Below the pieces are notes generated by a model, which was not told where the DNA came from, did not search any database, and was given only the letters and a program-made list of their open reading frames with translations. DNA of 64,000 nucleotides, taken from Hyphomicrobiales bacterium. GTDB lineage: Bacteria; Pseudomonadota; Alphaproteobacteria; Rhizobiales; Rhizobiaceae. Position 1 is the stretch's first letter. The number at the start of each line of letters is the position of its first letter. Below are positions 18,949 to 27,329 of this stretch, in pieces. The translations under genes were made by a program, and so were the position numbers. The stretch lies in NCBI GenBank assembly GCA_900469615.1, contig UBYA01000016.1, positions 1-64,000 on the forward strand, given 5' to 3'.

Positions 18949-19635
18949 CTAGCCGATCGGTCGTACCGCCTGCAGGCCGCCCGAAACAGGCTTCACAAGA
19001 TAGAATTGCCGCAACTGCGCAAGGAATGTGAAATGCTCTAGTGCCTTCACTCGCTTGATGTGCTTTAAGTCTTGCGCCGGGCCGAAAGCACCGGCGATCG
19101 CCAAAGCAGGGAAGAAACCATAGCATTCGTTCGCTTCATTCGCGCCATAAGCGCGTTGACATGCGGCAAACATGGGATTGCCGTTAACGTCCAAACAATC
19201 AGCTTCTTCTTCGTCTGGAATCATGCCCGACGCAATATGCTCTGCACTTGCCTAGGGCGGCCAGTTTTCTGGCGCTGTAAGAGCGCGGCAGTAAATAACA
19301 TTTAACGGCAATTCTATCCGAAAATTGTACAGCTTATCCGACCAACAATAAAGAACGCCGAAAGCAGTGTAGCCGAACACATGGCAGTTCCTGTGGTGAA
19401 AATCGTTGTCTGCACCGAACGCTAATGCGGTGACAGCCCTCATTTCATCTGGGCTACACATGGTAAAGAGACCATTGTGGAAGGAGCAAAACCCCTTCTC
19501 CTCAATGAAATCGACAACCGTCTGCGGTAGCATTCGACGCAACTCCGAAAGCTCTGGTTTAGACGCAAATCGGATTTGCTTTACTGGGCCGTATTCCTCC
19601 AACGCGTATTGCAAATTTTCATGAATTGGTGGCAT
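18949..19635 (-). pseudogene. GAD-like / Tdi1-type immunity gene interrupted by one amber codon
   Basis: Reading from the ATG at 19635, the frame gives an N-terminal GAD-like half (CSPDEMRAVTALAFGADNDF, NCHVFGYTAFGVLYCW) and stops at 19254-19252 (TAG) after LTAPENWPP. The same frame then continues without a gap, ASAEHIASGMIPDEEE and onward, into the C-terminal half (ANECYGFFPALAIAGAFG... to QAVRPIG), ending at 18949. The complete reading is about 228 codons, matching the intact 223-residue paralogue at 18069-18740. So only one substitution breaks the gene. The two copies share the key motif spacing but are well diverged, so this is not a recent duplication. Amber read-through or a sequencing error are the alternatives to a true pseudogene. 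Confidence 0.75.
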
Positions 19636-20040
19636 GACCCGTCTACGTCTATTCAACTCGACATGCGCATTTGCAATATCCCGATCATTGCGACCTGTGC
19701 GTTCCGCGTCCTTTCTCAAAGAGGAGACTTGCCACGTCTTGCACTGACGGCCTCCAAGTGAGAACTCACGTTCAGTGCTCGAGTCAGCAGTTCCTTAGGG
19801 TCCGCTGACAAAGTGCTGCTGCCAGTGCAATCCCTAGCGTTATGGCGACACCATGGTGACACTCAGCATATACGATCTCAAGCAACGGCCTCTGTCAGAA
19901 TGAACGATTCCGACGAAAAATTGTGCTCCGCCGTTGAGGCGCACTAGATACCGGACAACCTCTCGCTCCTCTATCGCAAAGAAGCATATACCTTGGAAAT
20001 CGACGAGGCGACATCATGGAATGCTTCCAAACCACCTCGA
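19636..20040. other. Gene-poor stretch in the immunity island
   Basis: About 405 bp between two probable immunity genes. I find no convincing coding sequence on either strand. Short open frames here lack ribosome-binding sites and recognisable motifs. The block around 19840-19990 reads like decayed coding sequence but I cannot assign it. Confidence 0.4.
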
Positions 20041-20700
20041 TCAATTGTCTTCCATTGCGATGGAAGTCCAATTGTCAAAAAGATCCCAGAAATCCATATC
20101 TGTCATGGGTTCGTCATCGTCAACCCAGAGAAGCAATCCCTCTGGATCATCAACAACGGTGCTGTGAAGGCTGATATAGCCCTGTCCCTTTCCGCCGCTG
20201 TTGAATATGTGAAAATAATCCTTTGATTTGACAGTCTCGAATAACTTCGAAGACGGCTCCGTCCAATACTCGTTACCGTCCTTACCTATCGGACGGATTT
20301 CTCCTTCCGGCAGCAAGCCACCCATAGAATGGAAGTCGCAGAAGCCGTCGAGCGCTTTGTAGAAAGTCCCAACGCTTCCGCCGAACATGGATTTACCCGT
20401 CGGAGCAAATCCCCTGTAGGATAAAACCTGATCGTCCGCCTGCCGGTCGGCAACCAGCGCGACATCACCCCGTATTTTGACGAGATAGGCATCGGTTGTT
20501 CTCTCCATGAGAAGACTGCTCGTCTCAGGCATATGAATGAAGACTTGGGGCACCAGCGCCCTAAAGGCTTCCAATCTCCGGCTTTGATCCGTAGTCGCAA
20601 TGTCCACCCAAAGGGGCGTCAGTGAGCGGCCGATATCTGCCGCATCGAGAATCACGCGGTAGTCACTCCCCCAAAATCGGGTGAGATAGATGCTGTTCAT
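20041..20700 (-). CDS. Unassigned protein in the T6SS immunity island
   Basis: A 219-residue soluble protein that I cannot place in a family with confidence. It has no signal peptide or membrane segment. The C-terminal third has an aromatic and acidic pattern (YFHIFNSGGKGQGYISLH, then WVDDDEPMTDMDFWDLFDNW) that loosely recalls the SMI1/KNR4 (SUKH) immunity fold, and it is strongly acidic at its end. It sits on the effector strand between the pentapeptide-repeat gene and the broken GAD-like gene, with long AT-rich gaps on both sides. Position and composition suggest an immunity protein; the function is inferred only from context. Confidence 0.6.
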   Translation of the reverse strand: MNSIYLTRFWGSDYRVILDAADIGRSLTPLWVDIATTDQSRRLEAFRALVPQVFIHMPETSSLLMERTTDAYLVKIRGDVALVADRQADDQVLSYRGFAPTGKSMFGGSVGTFYKALDGFCDFHSMGGLLPEGEIRPIGKDGNEYWTEPSSKLFETVKSKDYFHIFNSGGKGQGYISLHSTVVDDPEGLLLWVDDDEPMTDMDFWDLFDNWTSIAMEDN

Positions 20701-20964
20701 TTAAGAACCTATGTGTGGTTCGGCCGTTCAACAATTTTGGCCTAATGTAGCGATCGTTATGACGCCTTAGTACAGTCTACGCGTACGACTTCGTAGGGTA
20801 TAACCGGTTCCGCAAGGCTAGATTGCGCATCCCGCCCCACACCTTATTCGCCATCATAACAGCACCAGAACCTCGCGTTTTAGTATTTGATCACTTGGAC
20901 GCTACATCATACAATAAAACGCTAGTAATTAAGTTGCCCGGACCATTAATAGCGCACCGAGAAT

Positions 20965-21834
20965 TCACTCTCGCCATATGGGGTCGCTCAACATCTGGGC
21001 AAGGAGTGCCTGCCCTTTCGGCTTTAGCAATTCCCGGAAATCGTCTTCATTGAGAATTCCGAAATTAGACCCAGATGTGTACTCGGTGGTGAAAATTCCC
21101 GCCAACGGCACGTCTCCGATATTTGAATCTGCTTGGATAGCGCGATCAAGTTCAGCAACGAACTCCTTAAACCGCTTAATTACATGATTCTTGGGGTTTT
21201 CGGGTGCAAGGATGTGCGAAACCTGGGTATGGGGAAAGATGCAATAACTCAACGTCGCTTTGCTAAAGTCGGCGCCATTTATACTGGTTGGCCTTTGCGT
21301 ATAGTCTCGTCCAAACACGACGTCGTCTAGTTTCCCCGTAAACGTTGAGTTTGATATTGTAGCTTGCCGAAACTCAACACGATCTAATCGGCAATTCAAA
21401 AAAGCGCTTTTCTCGAACTTCGAATAATCGACAGCGCGACCCTGCATATTGCATTTCTCAAATATGACGTTTTCGAAAGTATTTGCGTTCGAAGGATCAT
21501 CGGCGCCGAACGAAAAGCTCTTCATATCGCATGAAATAAACCTGCTATCCTTATAAAAACTTCCCCAATTGCGAACAGCCAGAAGACAATTTTCAAAGGT
21601 GCAATCTCGCAAACGCACATCGGAAAATGCGAGGCCGGATATAGAGCAGTTCTTAAAATTGATACCAACCCATGAAGTATTCTTAATATGAACATTGAAA
21701 GGAGCGATTACTTCCGCATATTTTTTCTTACTCCGAAGCCGTGGGTCGGATGAAAATTCGATATCGGAAAAGGTAGCACCTTGGCCCGAAGCAACGGCCG
21801 CTTCAATTTCAGATAGAATTCTTTGCTGCGTCAA
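20965..21834 (-). CDS. Pentapeptide-repeat protein, candidate effector immunity
   Basis: A 289-residue protein dominated by degenerate pentapeptide repeats of the A(D/N)LXX type from about residue 45 to 195 (NFKNCSISGLAFSDVRLRDC, FENVIFEKCNMQGR, FLNCRLDRVEFRQ). These build a right-handed beta-helix. A different domain of about 80 residues follows. I start it at TTG 21834: GGAG lies seven bases before it, and it begins 14 bp after the toxin stop codon. An in-frame codon at 21915 would overlap the toxin by 67 bases and has no better site. The tight link to the effector makes it the prime immunity candidate. Some pentapeptide proteins mimic DNA (Qnr/MfpA), which would suit a nuclease toxin; that part is speculation. 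Confidence 0.78.
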   Translation of the reverse strand: MTQQRILSEIEAAVASGQGATFSDIEFSSDPRLRSKKKYAEVIAPFNVHIKNTSWVGINFKNCSISGLAFSDVRLRDCTFENCLLAVRNWGSFYKDSRFISCDMKSFSFGADDPSNANTFENVIFEKCNMQGRAVDYSKFEKSAFLNCRLDRVEFRQATISNSTFTGKLDDVVFGRDYTQRPTSINGADFSKATLSYCIFPHTQVSHILAPENPKNHVIKRFKEFVAELDRAIQADSNIGDVPLAGIFTTEYTSGSNFGILNEDDFRELLKPKGQALLAQMLSDPIWRE

Positions 21835-21848
21835 CTTTCTGCTCCATG

Positions 21849-23264
21849 CTACGGCCAAATTAAAGGTACACCAGTGCCATAGCCTGGTGTATATTTTGAT
21901 ACATGAGCTCCCCATTGCGGAGCTGTTGTTACGTCGAACCAGTAGGGCTTTCCTGTAACCACTACGTCTGGTCCGAATTGGAACCTTGGCGTAGTTGTGA
22001 CCAAGCCCGCGAGGCTGGGATCGTTGTCCACGAGATTCTTAAATTCTGTGTCGATTTGCGTACCCATGTGAGTATTATATTGATTTGGATTACGTGCAAC
22101 CGCAGCCGCTTGTTTAGGCGTAAGACGAGCCCGTTGCTGAGCAGTGCGCAAATGTGCCTGCAATCGTTGCTCGATGGTCATTATCTCACGCGGTAATGCG
22201 GTGCTTCTTGCTCCTTGTACGCCCGCTACAACAAGAGTGCGCTCGGATGTCCGCATGCTTGCTGCGAGCGTTCCCGTGGCCCCTCCAACACCTTGAACAA
22301 GTCCCGTTATGTTCTCAACCGATTGCACCGTTTGGGGAGAGGCACCCATAGCACCTGCGACCTGACCAGCAGCCTGTGCGATAACTGTTGTTTGTGTCTC
22401 CCCAGTCCATAGCTGCTTTAAGCCGGTTGAGAAGTTATCGTAGCCATTCACTACAAGAGCGGCGCCGCCGATCATCGCGGGGACACCCGGTGCGGCCCCC
22501 ACGCCGGTAGCGGATGCCGCACCACCGACGCCAGCCAAACCAGCCCCAGCGACGCTCTCGCCAGCCCCACCTATGGCTTGCAGCGCTCCCATACCTCGCG
22601 TTATGACGCGGCCATGATTGTCATCAAATTCATGAATAGCTTGCCCAGCGTTGTGGAGCTTTTCGCCGGTCCAATCCCAGGCTTTTTCATACCAAGCCTT
22701 ATCGTCTTGATCGCTACCATCTGGCGCTTTTTGCTCCTCGGTCGACTGAACATAGACATATTCACCGTCGGTATTACCGCTATTCAGCGTGCAACGATCG
22801 TTGTGGCGCTGCACCCAGACACCATTAGCCCGCACGATTCCGGAAGACGTAACCGGCTCCACAACATCGCCAACGGTGCCTGATTTACACCCCAATCCCA
22901 CGCCCGGTTCGTCGCCATAGCAACGGAAAAACATGGAGTCTTGCCGCTTGATGACCATGCCGTTTGATCGGACATCGGGAGAATAATTCTGCTCGTCCGA
23001 AGCCTTACCCCAGGACATATAGGGCACCGGTTTATCCGGGGATTTGCAGACATCCGGTGACAGGCATACGGCGAGGGCGTTACTATCTGCTGGAATAAGC
23101 TCGGGTGGCGGCGGATCAGCCGCCGCGGGCGTTACTCTAGGACCTTTTGCGGCTTGCTTGCCGTTGTCCGGCAGGTAGAAGTAACCACTAGTGCCGGGAG
23201 GAATCCGTACATATTCCAGAGGTTCTGGCTCTGGCGGCGTTTCTGTAGGCTGATTGTCGGCCAT
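21849..23264 (-). CDS. PAAR-like (DUF4150) T6SS effector with predicted nuclease tail
   Basis: A 471-residue modular effector. A proline-rich start (about 1-60) leads to a DUF4150 PAAR-like domain at about 62-180, containing CLSPDVCKSP, PVPYMSWGKASD and RHNDRCTLNSGNTDGEYVYV; such domains tip the VgrG spike. Residues 215-350 are Gly/Ala-rich and hydrophobic, as in pretoxin regions that help cross membranes. The last 100 residues form a separate domain with GTQIDTEFKNLV (about 401-412), GPDVVV (D433), WFDVTT (D444) and H454/Y458. That spacing looks like a PD-(D/E)XK restriction-like nuclease toxin with a DxT variant. The start overlaps the DUF2169 stop by one base. Its immunity gene is probably the pentapeptide gene just downstream. 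Confidence 0.82.
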   Translation of the reverse strand: MADNQPTETPPEPEPLEYVRIPPGTSGYFYLPDNGKQAAKGPRVTPAAADPPPPELIPADSNALAVCLSPDVCKSPDKPVPYMSWGKASDEQNYSPDVRSNGMVIKRQDSMFFRCYGDEPGVGLGCKSGTVGDVVEPVTSSGIVRANGVWVQRHNDRCTLNSGNTDGEYVYVQSTEEQKAPDGSDQDDKAWYEKAWDWTGEKLHNAGQAIHEFDDNHGRVITRGMGALQAIGGAGESVAGAGLAGVGGAASATGVGAAPGVPAMIGGAALVVNGYDNFSTGLKQLWTGETQTTVIAQAAGQVAGAMGASPQTVQSVENITGLVQGVGGATGTLAASMRTSERTLVVAGVQGARSTALPREIMTIEQRLQAHLRTAQQRARLTPKQAAAVARNPNQYNTHMGTQIDTEFKNLVDNDPSLAGLVTTTPRFQFGPDVVVTGKPYWFDVTTAPQWGAHVSKYTPGYGTGVPLIWP

Positions 23265-24325
23265 CAGCTCACACCTTCAGAAAGATTGACAATACTCATC
23301 TTGGGCAGCCCACGGCGCTCCGGCCAGGGAAAGCCGATCCGCCAGGTCAGGAAAACGCGCCCGACACCAGGCCGCATGTCGAAATGGACGCCGTCGAGCA
23401 CCATGGGGCCGCGCGCCTGGCCGGTGCCTCGATCGATCGTGACTTCGAGCCGAATATTGGGGAGCCGCCCCTGAAGCGTTGCTATGCCCGGCAGGAGGTG
23501 ATCCAGCTCAAAGGGTTCATCCCCCTGCAGCCAGGGATTCGCTATCAGGTCCGGATGCGCTGCCTGCCAGAAGGAAAAATCGAAGTCGCGGGGGAGCAGC
23601 GGATGCCTTTCGTTCAGCCAAGCGTCGTCGTAGGTCCCGGCCTTCTCAAGCCGGTCTTCCCAGAATGGCGAAAGCGGACCGAAACCTGCGGGTGCGAGCC
23701 TGTCGCCGACAGAGCGAATTGGTTCGTCGGCATCCTCGATCTGTGGCGCAGGCCATTCCGGCTTGTCGCGAAACCGCTCTTCATCGACAAGACCGATACC
23801 CACAGGATTACGCTCGAACGTTTCCCCGCTATCTAGCCGCCCACCGAAGGCAAATCTCCAGTCGATGGGTACATAGCTCGCCGGTTCTCCCGAGGCCAGG
23901 TCCCAGCCGTCGAGCGCATCTTCCTTCTCTCTGTCGACGAGCCCTCGCCACGTCTTGCGGGTCTTTGCCCGCCAGACACGCGGCCCATGAACGCGCAATC
24001 GCTTTTGAACGGGCCCCACTTTCAGGCCGCATGTCCATGACGACGCAGCGACACCATCAGGCGCAAAGGCGGCGCCGATAAAAGTTACGTCCGTGGCCGG
24101 CTTGAATGGCGCGAGATCAGTGCAAGCCGTCTGCGGCGTCTCATGCGGATCGCCGTCGTAGACATCCGACATGACCAACGGTTGCTGGATATCGTCCAAA
24201 ACCAGCGGGCCGCCGTTTGCCAGTTTGAATGTTCCTCTCGCGACAACGACGCCCAGCAGATCGCCCGCCAGATTATACTGCCGGAAGGCGAGCGCCGGGA
24301 AAGGTGTGCGATTGTCGACCGACAT
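23264..24325 (-). CDS. DUF2169-family effector adaptor
   Basis: A 353-residue cytosolic protein of the DUF2169 family. Proteins of this family accompany DUF4150/PAAR effectors in Agrobacterium and other T6SS clusters and help load the effector on VgrG. Family signs are FPALAFRQYNLAGDLLGVVV at the start, DWRFAFGG with RNPVGIG near residues 150-175, and LPRDFDFSFWQAAHPDL near 250. The gene starts 6 bp after the vgrG stop and its TGA overlaps the effector ATG by one base. This gives the vgrG - adaptor - effector - immunity order that normally defines a cargo module. Confidence 0.87.
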   Translation of the reverse strand: MSVDNRTPFPALAFRQYNLAGDLLGVVVARGTFKLANGGPLVLDDIQQPLVMSDVYDGDPHETPQTACTDLAPFKPATDVTFIGAAFAPDGVAASSWTCGLKVGPVQKRLRVHGPRVWRAKTRKTWRGLVDREKEDALDGWDLASGEPASYVPIDWRFAFGGRLDSGETFERNPVGIGLVDEERFRDKPEWPAPQIEDADEPIRSVGDRLAPAGFGPLSPFWEDRLEKAGTYDDAWLNERHPLLPRDFDFSFWQAAHPDLIANPWLQGDEPFELDHLLPGIATLQGRLPNIRLEVTIDRGTGQARGPMVLDGVHFDMRPGVGRVFLTWRIGFPWPERRGLPKMSIVNLSEGVS

Positions 24326-24331
24326 GGCGCC

Positions 24332-26656
24332 TCAGCCCTGTGCCGTCGTATCCGACGATGTCGCTGAAGCCTCGGCGAAACCGCCACCCGGCTTGTTGAG
24401 ATCGACGACCTTGCCGTTGATCTGCGTCGGCCCGGATGCCGTGAAGTTGAAATGCGTTCCCAGGATGATGACCGTGCCATCCTGGCGCATGATGAACTTG
24501 GAGGCGCCGCATTCGATGACGAACTCGTCGCCCACAATGACTTTCTTGAACTTTCCGACCTTTTCGAGCGATGTCTGGCCGACATTCGTAACCTTGCTGA
24601 TACCGATTTGCTCGGCGCTCGTAATGCCGATCGTATCCGACTTGTATGCTCCAACGATGGTATTCATGATGCCGGGAAGCGGAAAGAGGCTCGCCGCCGC
24701 TTCGCCCAGGCCGCTGCCGGAGCCGGCAAGATCCGTGCCTGCATCTGCTCTCGGATTGGGTCCCGAAACGACGCCCTCCCGGCTGCCAAGTCCGCCGAGG
24801 CCGAGGAAACCCAAGGCGGAGGACGCAATCGTGCCTGCGAATGCGGCAAGTCCGTCCCCCCCGGCGCCGGCGATCTGGCCTGCCTGGGACAGCAATCCGG
24901 CCGTCTGTCCGGAAAGCCCCTGCACCGCCGCCATCAGCGCCGTGGCCATCGGCCCGGTGCCGCCCACGACCGTATTCACAGATCCGCCGATCTCATGCTT
25001 CTGGTTGCCGCTGACTTCGACGGCGCGGTTGCCGCCGATCGAGGCGACCTCGTGGCGGTCGACTCGTTTGGTGCGGTCGTTGCGTACCCGCGTCGTCTGG
25101 TCCTTCTGCGCGTGGAAGAACATGTTCTCGCGGCCGGCATCGTCCTCGAAGGTCATTTCGTTGAAGCCGGTGCCCTTATGGGTGTTGGAGCGCATGACCA
25201 TGCGGGTCTTGTTGGCAGGCAGATCGTAAGGCACGCCGTTGCTCGGGTTCGTCACCACGCCTGTTACCAGCGGCCGATCCGGATCGCCGTCGATGAAGGC
25301 GACCATGACTTCCATGCCGATGCGGGGAATGACCTGGCCGCCCCATGTGCCGCCTGCCCAGCTCTGGGCGACGCGCACCCAGCAGGTGTCGGATCCATCC
25401 TTCCTGGCACGGCGGTCCCACGGATACCAAAGTTTGATGCGGCCATACTGATCGGGATGGATTTCCTCTCCAGGCGGACCGGCGACGATCGCAACCTGCG
25501 TGCCGCGGATCCGCGGCCTCTCGGTGTTGCGATGCGGCGTCATCGGCACACGCGACGGCACCGCCTCGAATTCGTTTATGTATTCCGGCTGGTCCGTATT
25601 GGTTTCATAGGACGGATCGACCGCGAAATGGGTCGCACGCACGATGACGTGCTCCTCGTAGACATGCTCCGGATGCGCCACCTCATAGGGGGTGAAGCGG
25701 CGGCCGGCTTCCAGGATGCGCGATGTCGAGCGTCCGACGACGCGATTGTGGTCGGCCTCGCTGGCCTGCATGCGCAGCTTCTGTGCCCGTTCGGCCTCGG
25801 CAACCGATGAAATACGGGCCGGATACTCGTAAAGCTCGCGCTTCATGGCGCCCGGCATCTGTACCAGTGACGGTGTGGTCGTGCCCGGCACCATCTGCGG
25901 CGTCTCGAAATTCCAGTCGGCGCCGGCGCGCTGCCCCGGGACGTAAGCGTAGTGCTTCATCCATTCGTTGATATGGTTGCGGTCGGTCGAGCCCTGGGCA
26001 AGGCGCACCCTTCCGTCGCCCTGCGCGGAGGGAGACGGTCCGGCCCAGGAATTGGCGCCGTCAGCGACATGCAACCGGTGACTGCCGTCTTCATGCGAGA
26101 ACCAGTAGAAAAGACCGTCTTCCTCGAAGCGGCGGGTCAGATAGTCCAGATCCGTTTCATTCCACTGCACCGAATAGTGCTGCGGCGGAGGCGGCGTCAC
26201 CACGCCCGAGACGTCAGGAGCGGGAATCCCGTGCTCGGAAAAGAGCGTCTCGACGATATCGATGCTGGTCTTGTCCATCCATATACGGCAGTCCGAGCGC
26301 TGCGACAGGAGCCACATCTGCGGCTTCAGCACCATCGAATAGGAACGCAGGCCGCGCGTGATCGGCGGCCCTTCCTGAAGAGACGTGACGAGACCGTTGA
26401 AGGGGCGGCGAACGCCGTCGCCCCCGTCTTCGGCCTGCTGAACCTCCAGCGAGATGTCGATGAGACGACCGATCAGGTCTTCGGGCTGGATGATCTCGCG
26501 CTTGGCACGAACGGAGAGCCGGATGTCGAAAAGCGAGGATACGCCTTCCGTTATCATCACCCGTTCCGGCAGGAGCTGGTCCGTACCAAGCGGCGAGACG
26601 ACCCGGAGATTTCGGGTCGCCTGAATGAAATCATTGGCCGACGGCTGATCGTTCAT
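24332..26656 (-). CDS. vgrG: T6SS spike protein VgrG (TssI)
   Basis: A 774-residue VgrG, the trimeric spike tip of the T6SS puncturing device. The gp27-like part covers about 1-380 (RNLRVVSPLGTDQLL, ITEGVSSLFDIRL, NETDLDYLTRRFEEDGLFYW). The OB-fold/gp5 part follows (VWYPWDRR-like WYPWDRRARKDGSDTCWVRV, IPRIGMEVMVAFIDGDPDRP), then the beta-helix needle with DDAGRENMFFHAQKD and NRAVEVSGNQ. After about 560 comes a Gly/Ala-rich insert (SGQTAGLLSQAGQIAGAGG) and then DUF2345-like repeats ending FNFTASGPTQINGKV. I see no attached enzymatic domain, so cargo is probably carried by the PAAR-like effector encoded two genes later. Stop-to-start gaps to neighbours are 6-7 bp. Confidence 0.93.
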   Translation of the reverse strand: MNDQPSANDFIQATRNLRVVSPLGTDQLLPERVMITEGVSSLFDIRLSVRAKREIIQPEDLIGRLIDISLEVQQAEDGGDGVRRPFNGLVTSLQEGPPITRGLRSYSMVLKPQMWLLSQRSDCRIWMDKTSIDIVETLFSEHGIPAPDVSGVVTPPPPQHYSVQWNETDLDYLTRRFEEDGLFYWFSHEDGSHRLHVADGANSWAGPSPSAQGDGRVRLAQGSTDRNHINEWMKHYAYVPGQRAGADWNFETPQMVPGTTTPSLVQMPGAMKRELYEYPARISSVAEAERAQKLRMQASEADHNRVVGRSTSRILEAGRRFTPYEVAHPEHVYEEHVIVRATHFAVDPSYETNTDQPEYINEFEAVPSRVPMTPHRNTERPRIRGTQVAIVAGPPGEEIHPDQYGRIKLWYPWDRRARKDGSDTCWVRVAQSWAGGTWGGQVIPRIGMEVMVAFIDGDPDRPLVTGVVTNPSNGVPYDLPANKTRMVMRSNTHKGTGFNEMTFEDDAGRENMFFHAQKDQTTRVRNDRTKRVDRHEVASIGGNRAVEVSGNQKHEIGGSVNTVVGGTGPMATALMAAVQGLSGQTAGLLSQAGQIAGAGGDGLAAFAGTIASSALGFLGLGGLGSREGVVSGPNPRADAGTDLAGSGSGLGEAAASLFPLPGIMNTIVGAYKSDTIGITSAEQIGISKVTNVGQTSLEKVGKFKKVIVGDEFVIECGASKFIMRQDGTVIILGTHFNFTASGPTQINGKVVDLNKPGGGFAEASATSSDTTAQG

Positions 26657-26663
26657 CTGCGCT

Positions 26664-27212
26664 TTATCCTACCAGTGAGTTCGCAGAGCCTGCCTTGCCT
26701 GTGCTGCCGATCACCTGCTTGCGGCCGCCGACGAGATAGACCATCTGGAAATGAGTGCCATTCGGCAGGGTCTCATGCATGCCCGGCCCATAGAGCACCT
26801 CCGGCGTCAGGATCTTGCCGATATCGGCGCGGCTCGCCACCGTGCCCAGCAGATAGGCGCCCCGCGCCATCAGCACACGGGTTTCGCCGTCGGTGACGGA
26901 GTAATTGAATTGCGCAACGAATACAGAGTGATGGTTGATATCCATCTCCCGGATGATGTGAGCCTCGTTATTGCGCAGCCATCTTTGCAGCCAGTGCGTC
27001 AAGGACATCTCATTCGCTTTTTCGGAAAACATCCGGAAAAGAGATGCGGCGGCTCCCATGGCCTGCCCACGCGCTGCAAATTCGCGCGGACCGCTCTGAT
27101 AGGAGAAGTAGTCATAGGATGGACCGCGGCCTGCGCGCCGGACCGGCGGAAGGTCGGTTTGTTTCACCGGCTCCATTTGCAGCGCCGGCGACGAAACGGA
27201 AAAATCTACCAT
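26664..27212 (-). CDS. Unrecognised protein between hcp and vgrG
   Basis: A 182-residue protein that I do not recognise. No signal peptide, membrane helix or enzymatic motif is clear. The N-terminal third is flexible and polar (MVDFSVSSPALQMEPVKQTD); the middle holds an amphipathic stretch (AASLFRMFSEKANEMSLTHW); the C-terminal half looks like a compact beta-rich domain (HHSVFVAQFNYSVTDGETRV, RGAYLLGTVASRADIGKIL). I chose ATG 27212, with GAGGT just upstream; a longer reading from 27284 is less likely. It begins after the hairpin following hcp and ends 7 bp before vgrG, so it is part of the spike operon. In Agrobacterium the corresponding slot holds an amidase effector and its immunity gene, which this does not resemble. 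Confidence 0.8.
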   Translation of the reverse strand: MVDFSVSSPALQMEPVKQTDLPPVRRAGRGPSYDYFSYQSGPREFAARGQAMGAAASLFRMFSEKANEMSLTHWLQRWLRNNEAHIIREMDINHHSVFVAQFNYSVTDGETRVLMARGAYLLGTVASRADIGKILTPEVLYGPGMHETLPNGTHFQMVYLVGGRKQVIGSTGKAGSANSLVG

Positions 27213-27286
27213 GGCGACCTCGATGAAGGAACGTTCTCGAAAACGTGCCAATCGCGGCCACGGCAGCGATTTGGCATCGGACACGG

Positions 27287-27316
27287 TTCCGGCGCGTCGA
27301 CCCCAACGCGCCGGAA
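27287..27316 (-). terminator. Perfect hairpin downstream of hcp
   Basis: 11-bp perfect stem (TTCCGGCGCGT against ACGCGCCGGAA) with an 8-base loop, 14 bp after the hcp stop on the minus strand. There is no T-tract. It lies within the operon, so it could stabilise hcp mRNA and lower vgrG expression relative to hcp, matching the many Hcp rings needed per spike. Confidence 0.6.
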
Positions 27317-27329
27317 AGCGATGCTAGTG

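Noticed and set aside
19993-20226. Plus-strand 77-codon frame in the immunity island
   Set aside because: It is antisense to the end of the 20041-20700 gene and has no start signal or known motif.
18069-23264. Search for a Tde1-type Ntox15 DNase to match the GAD-like immunity genes
   Set aside because: No HxxD-type Ntox15 domain is visible. The only toxin tail has a PD-(D/E)XK-like pattern, so the GAD-like genes have no partner here.
24332-26656. Possible enzymatic C-terminal extension on VgrG
   Set aside because: The region after the needle is Gly/Ala-rich and then DUF2345-like repeats, with no catalytic motif.
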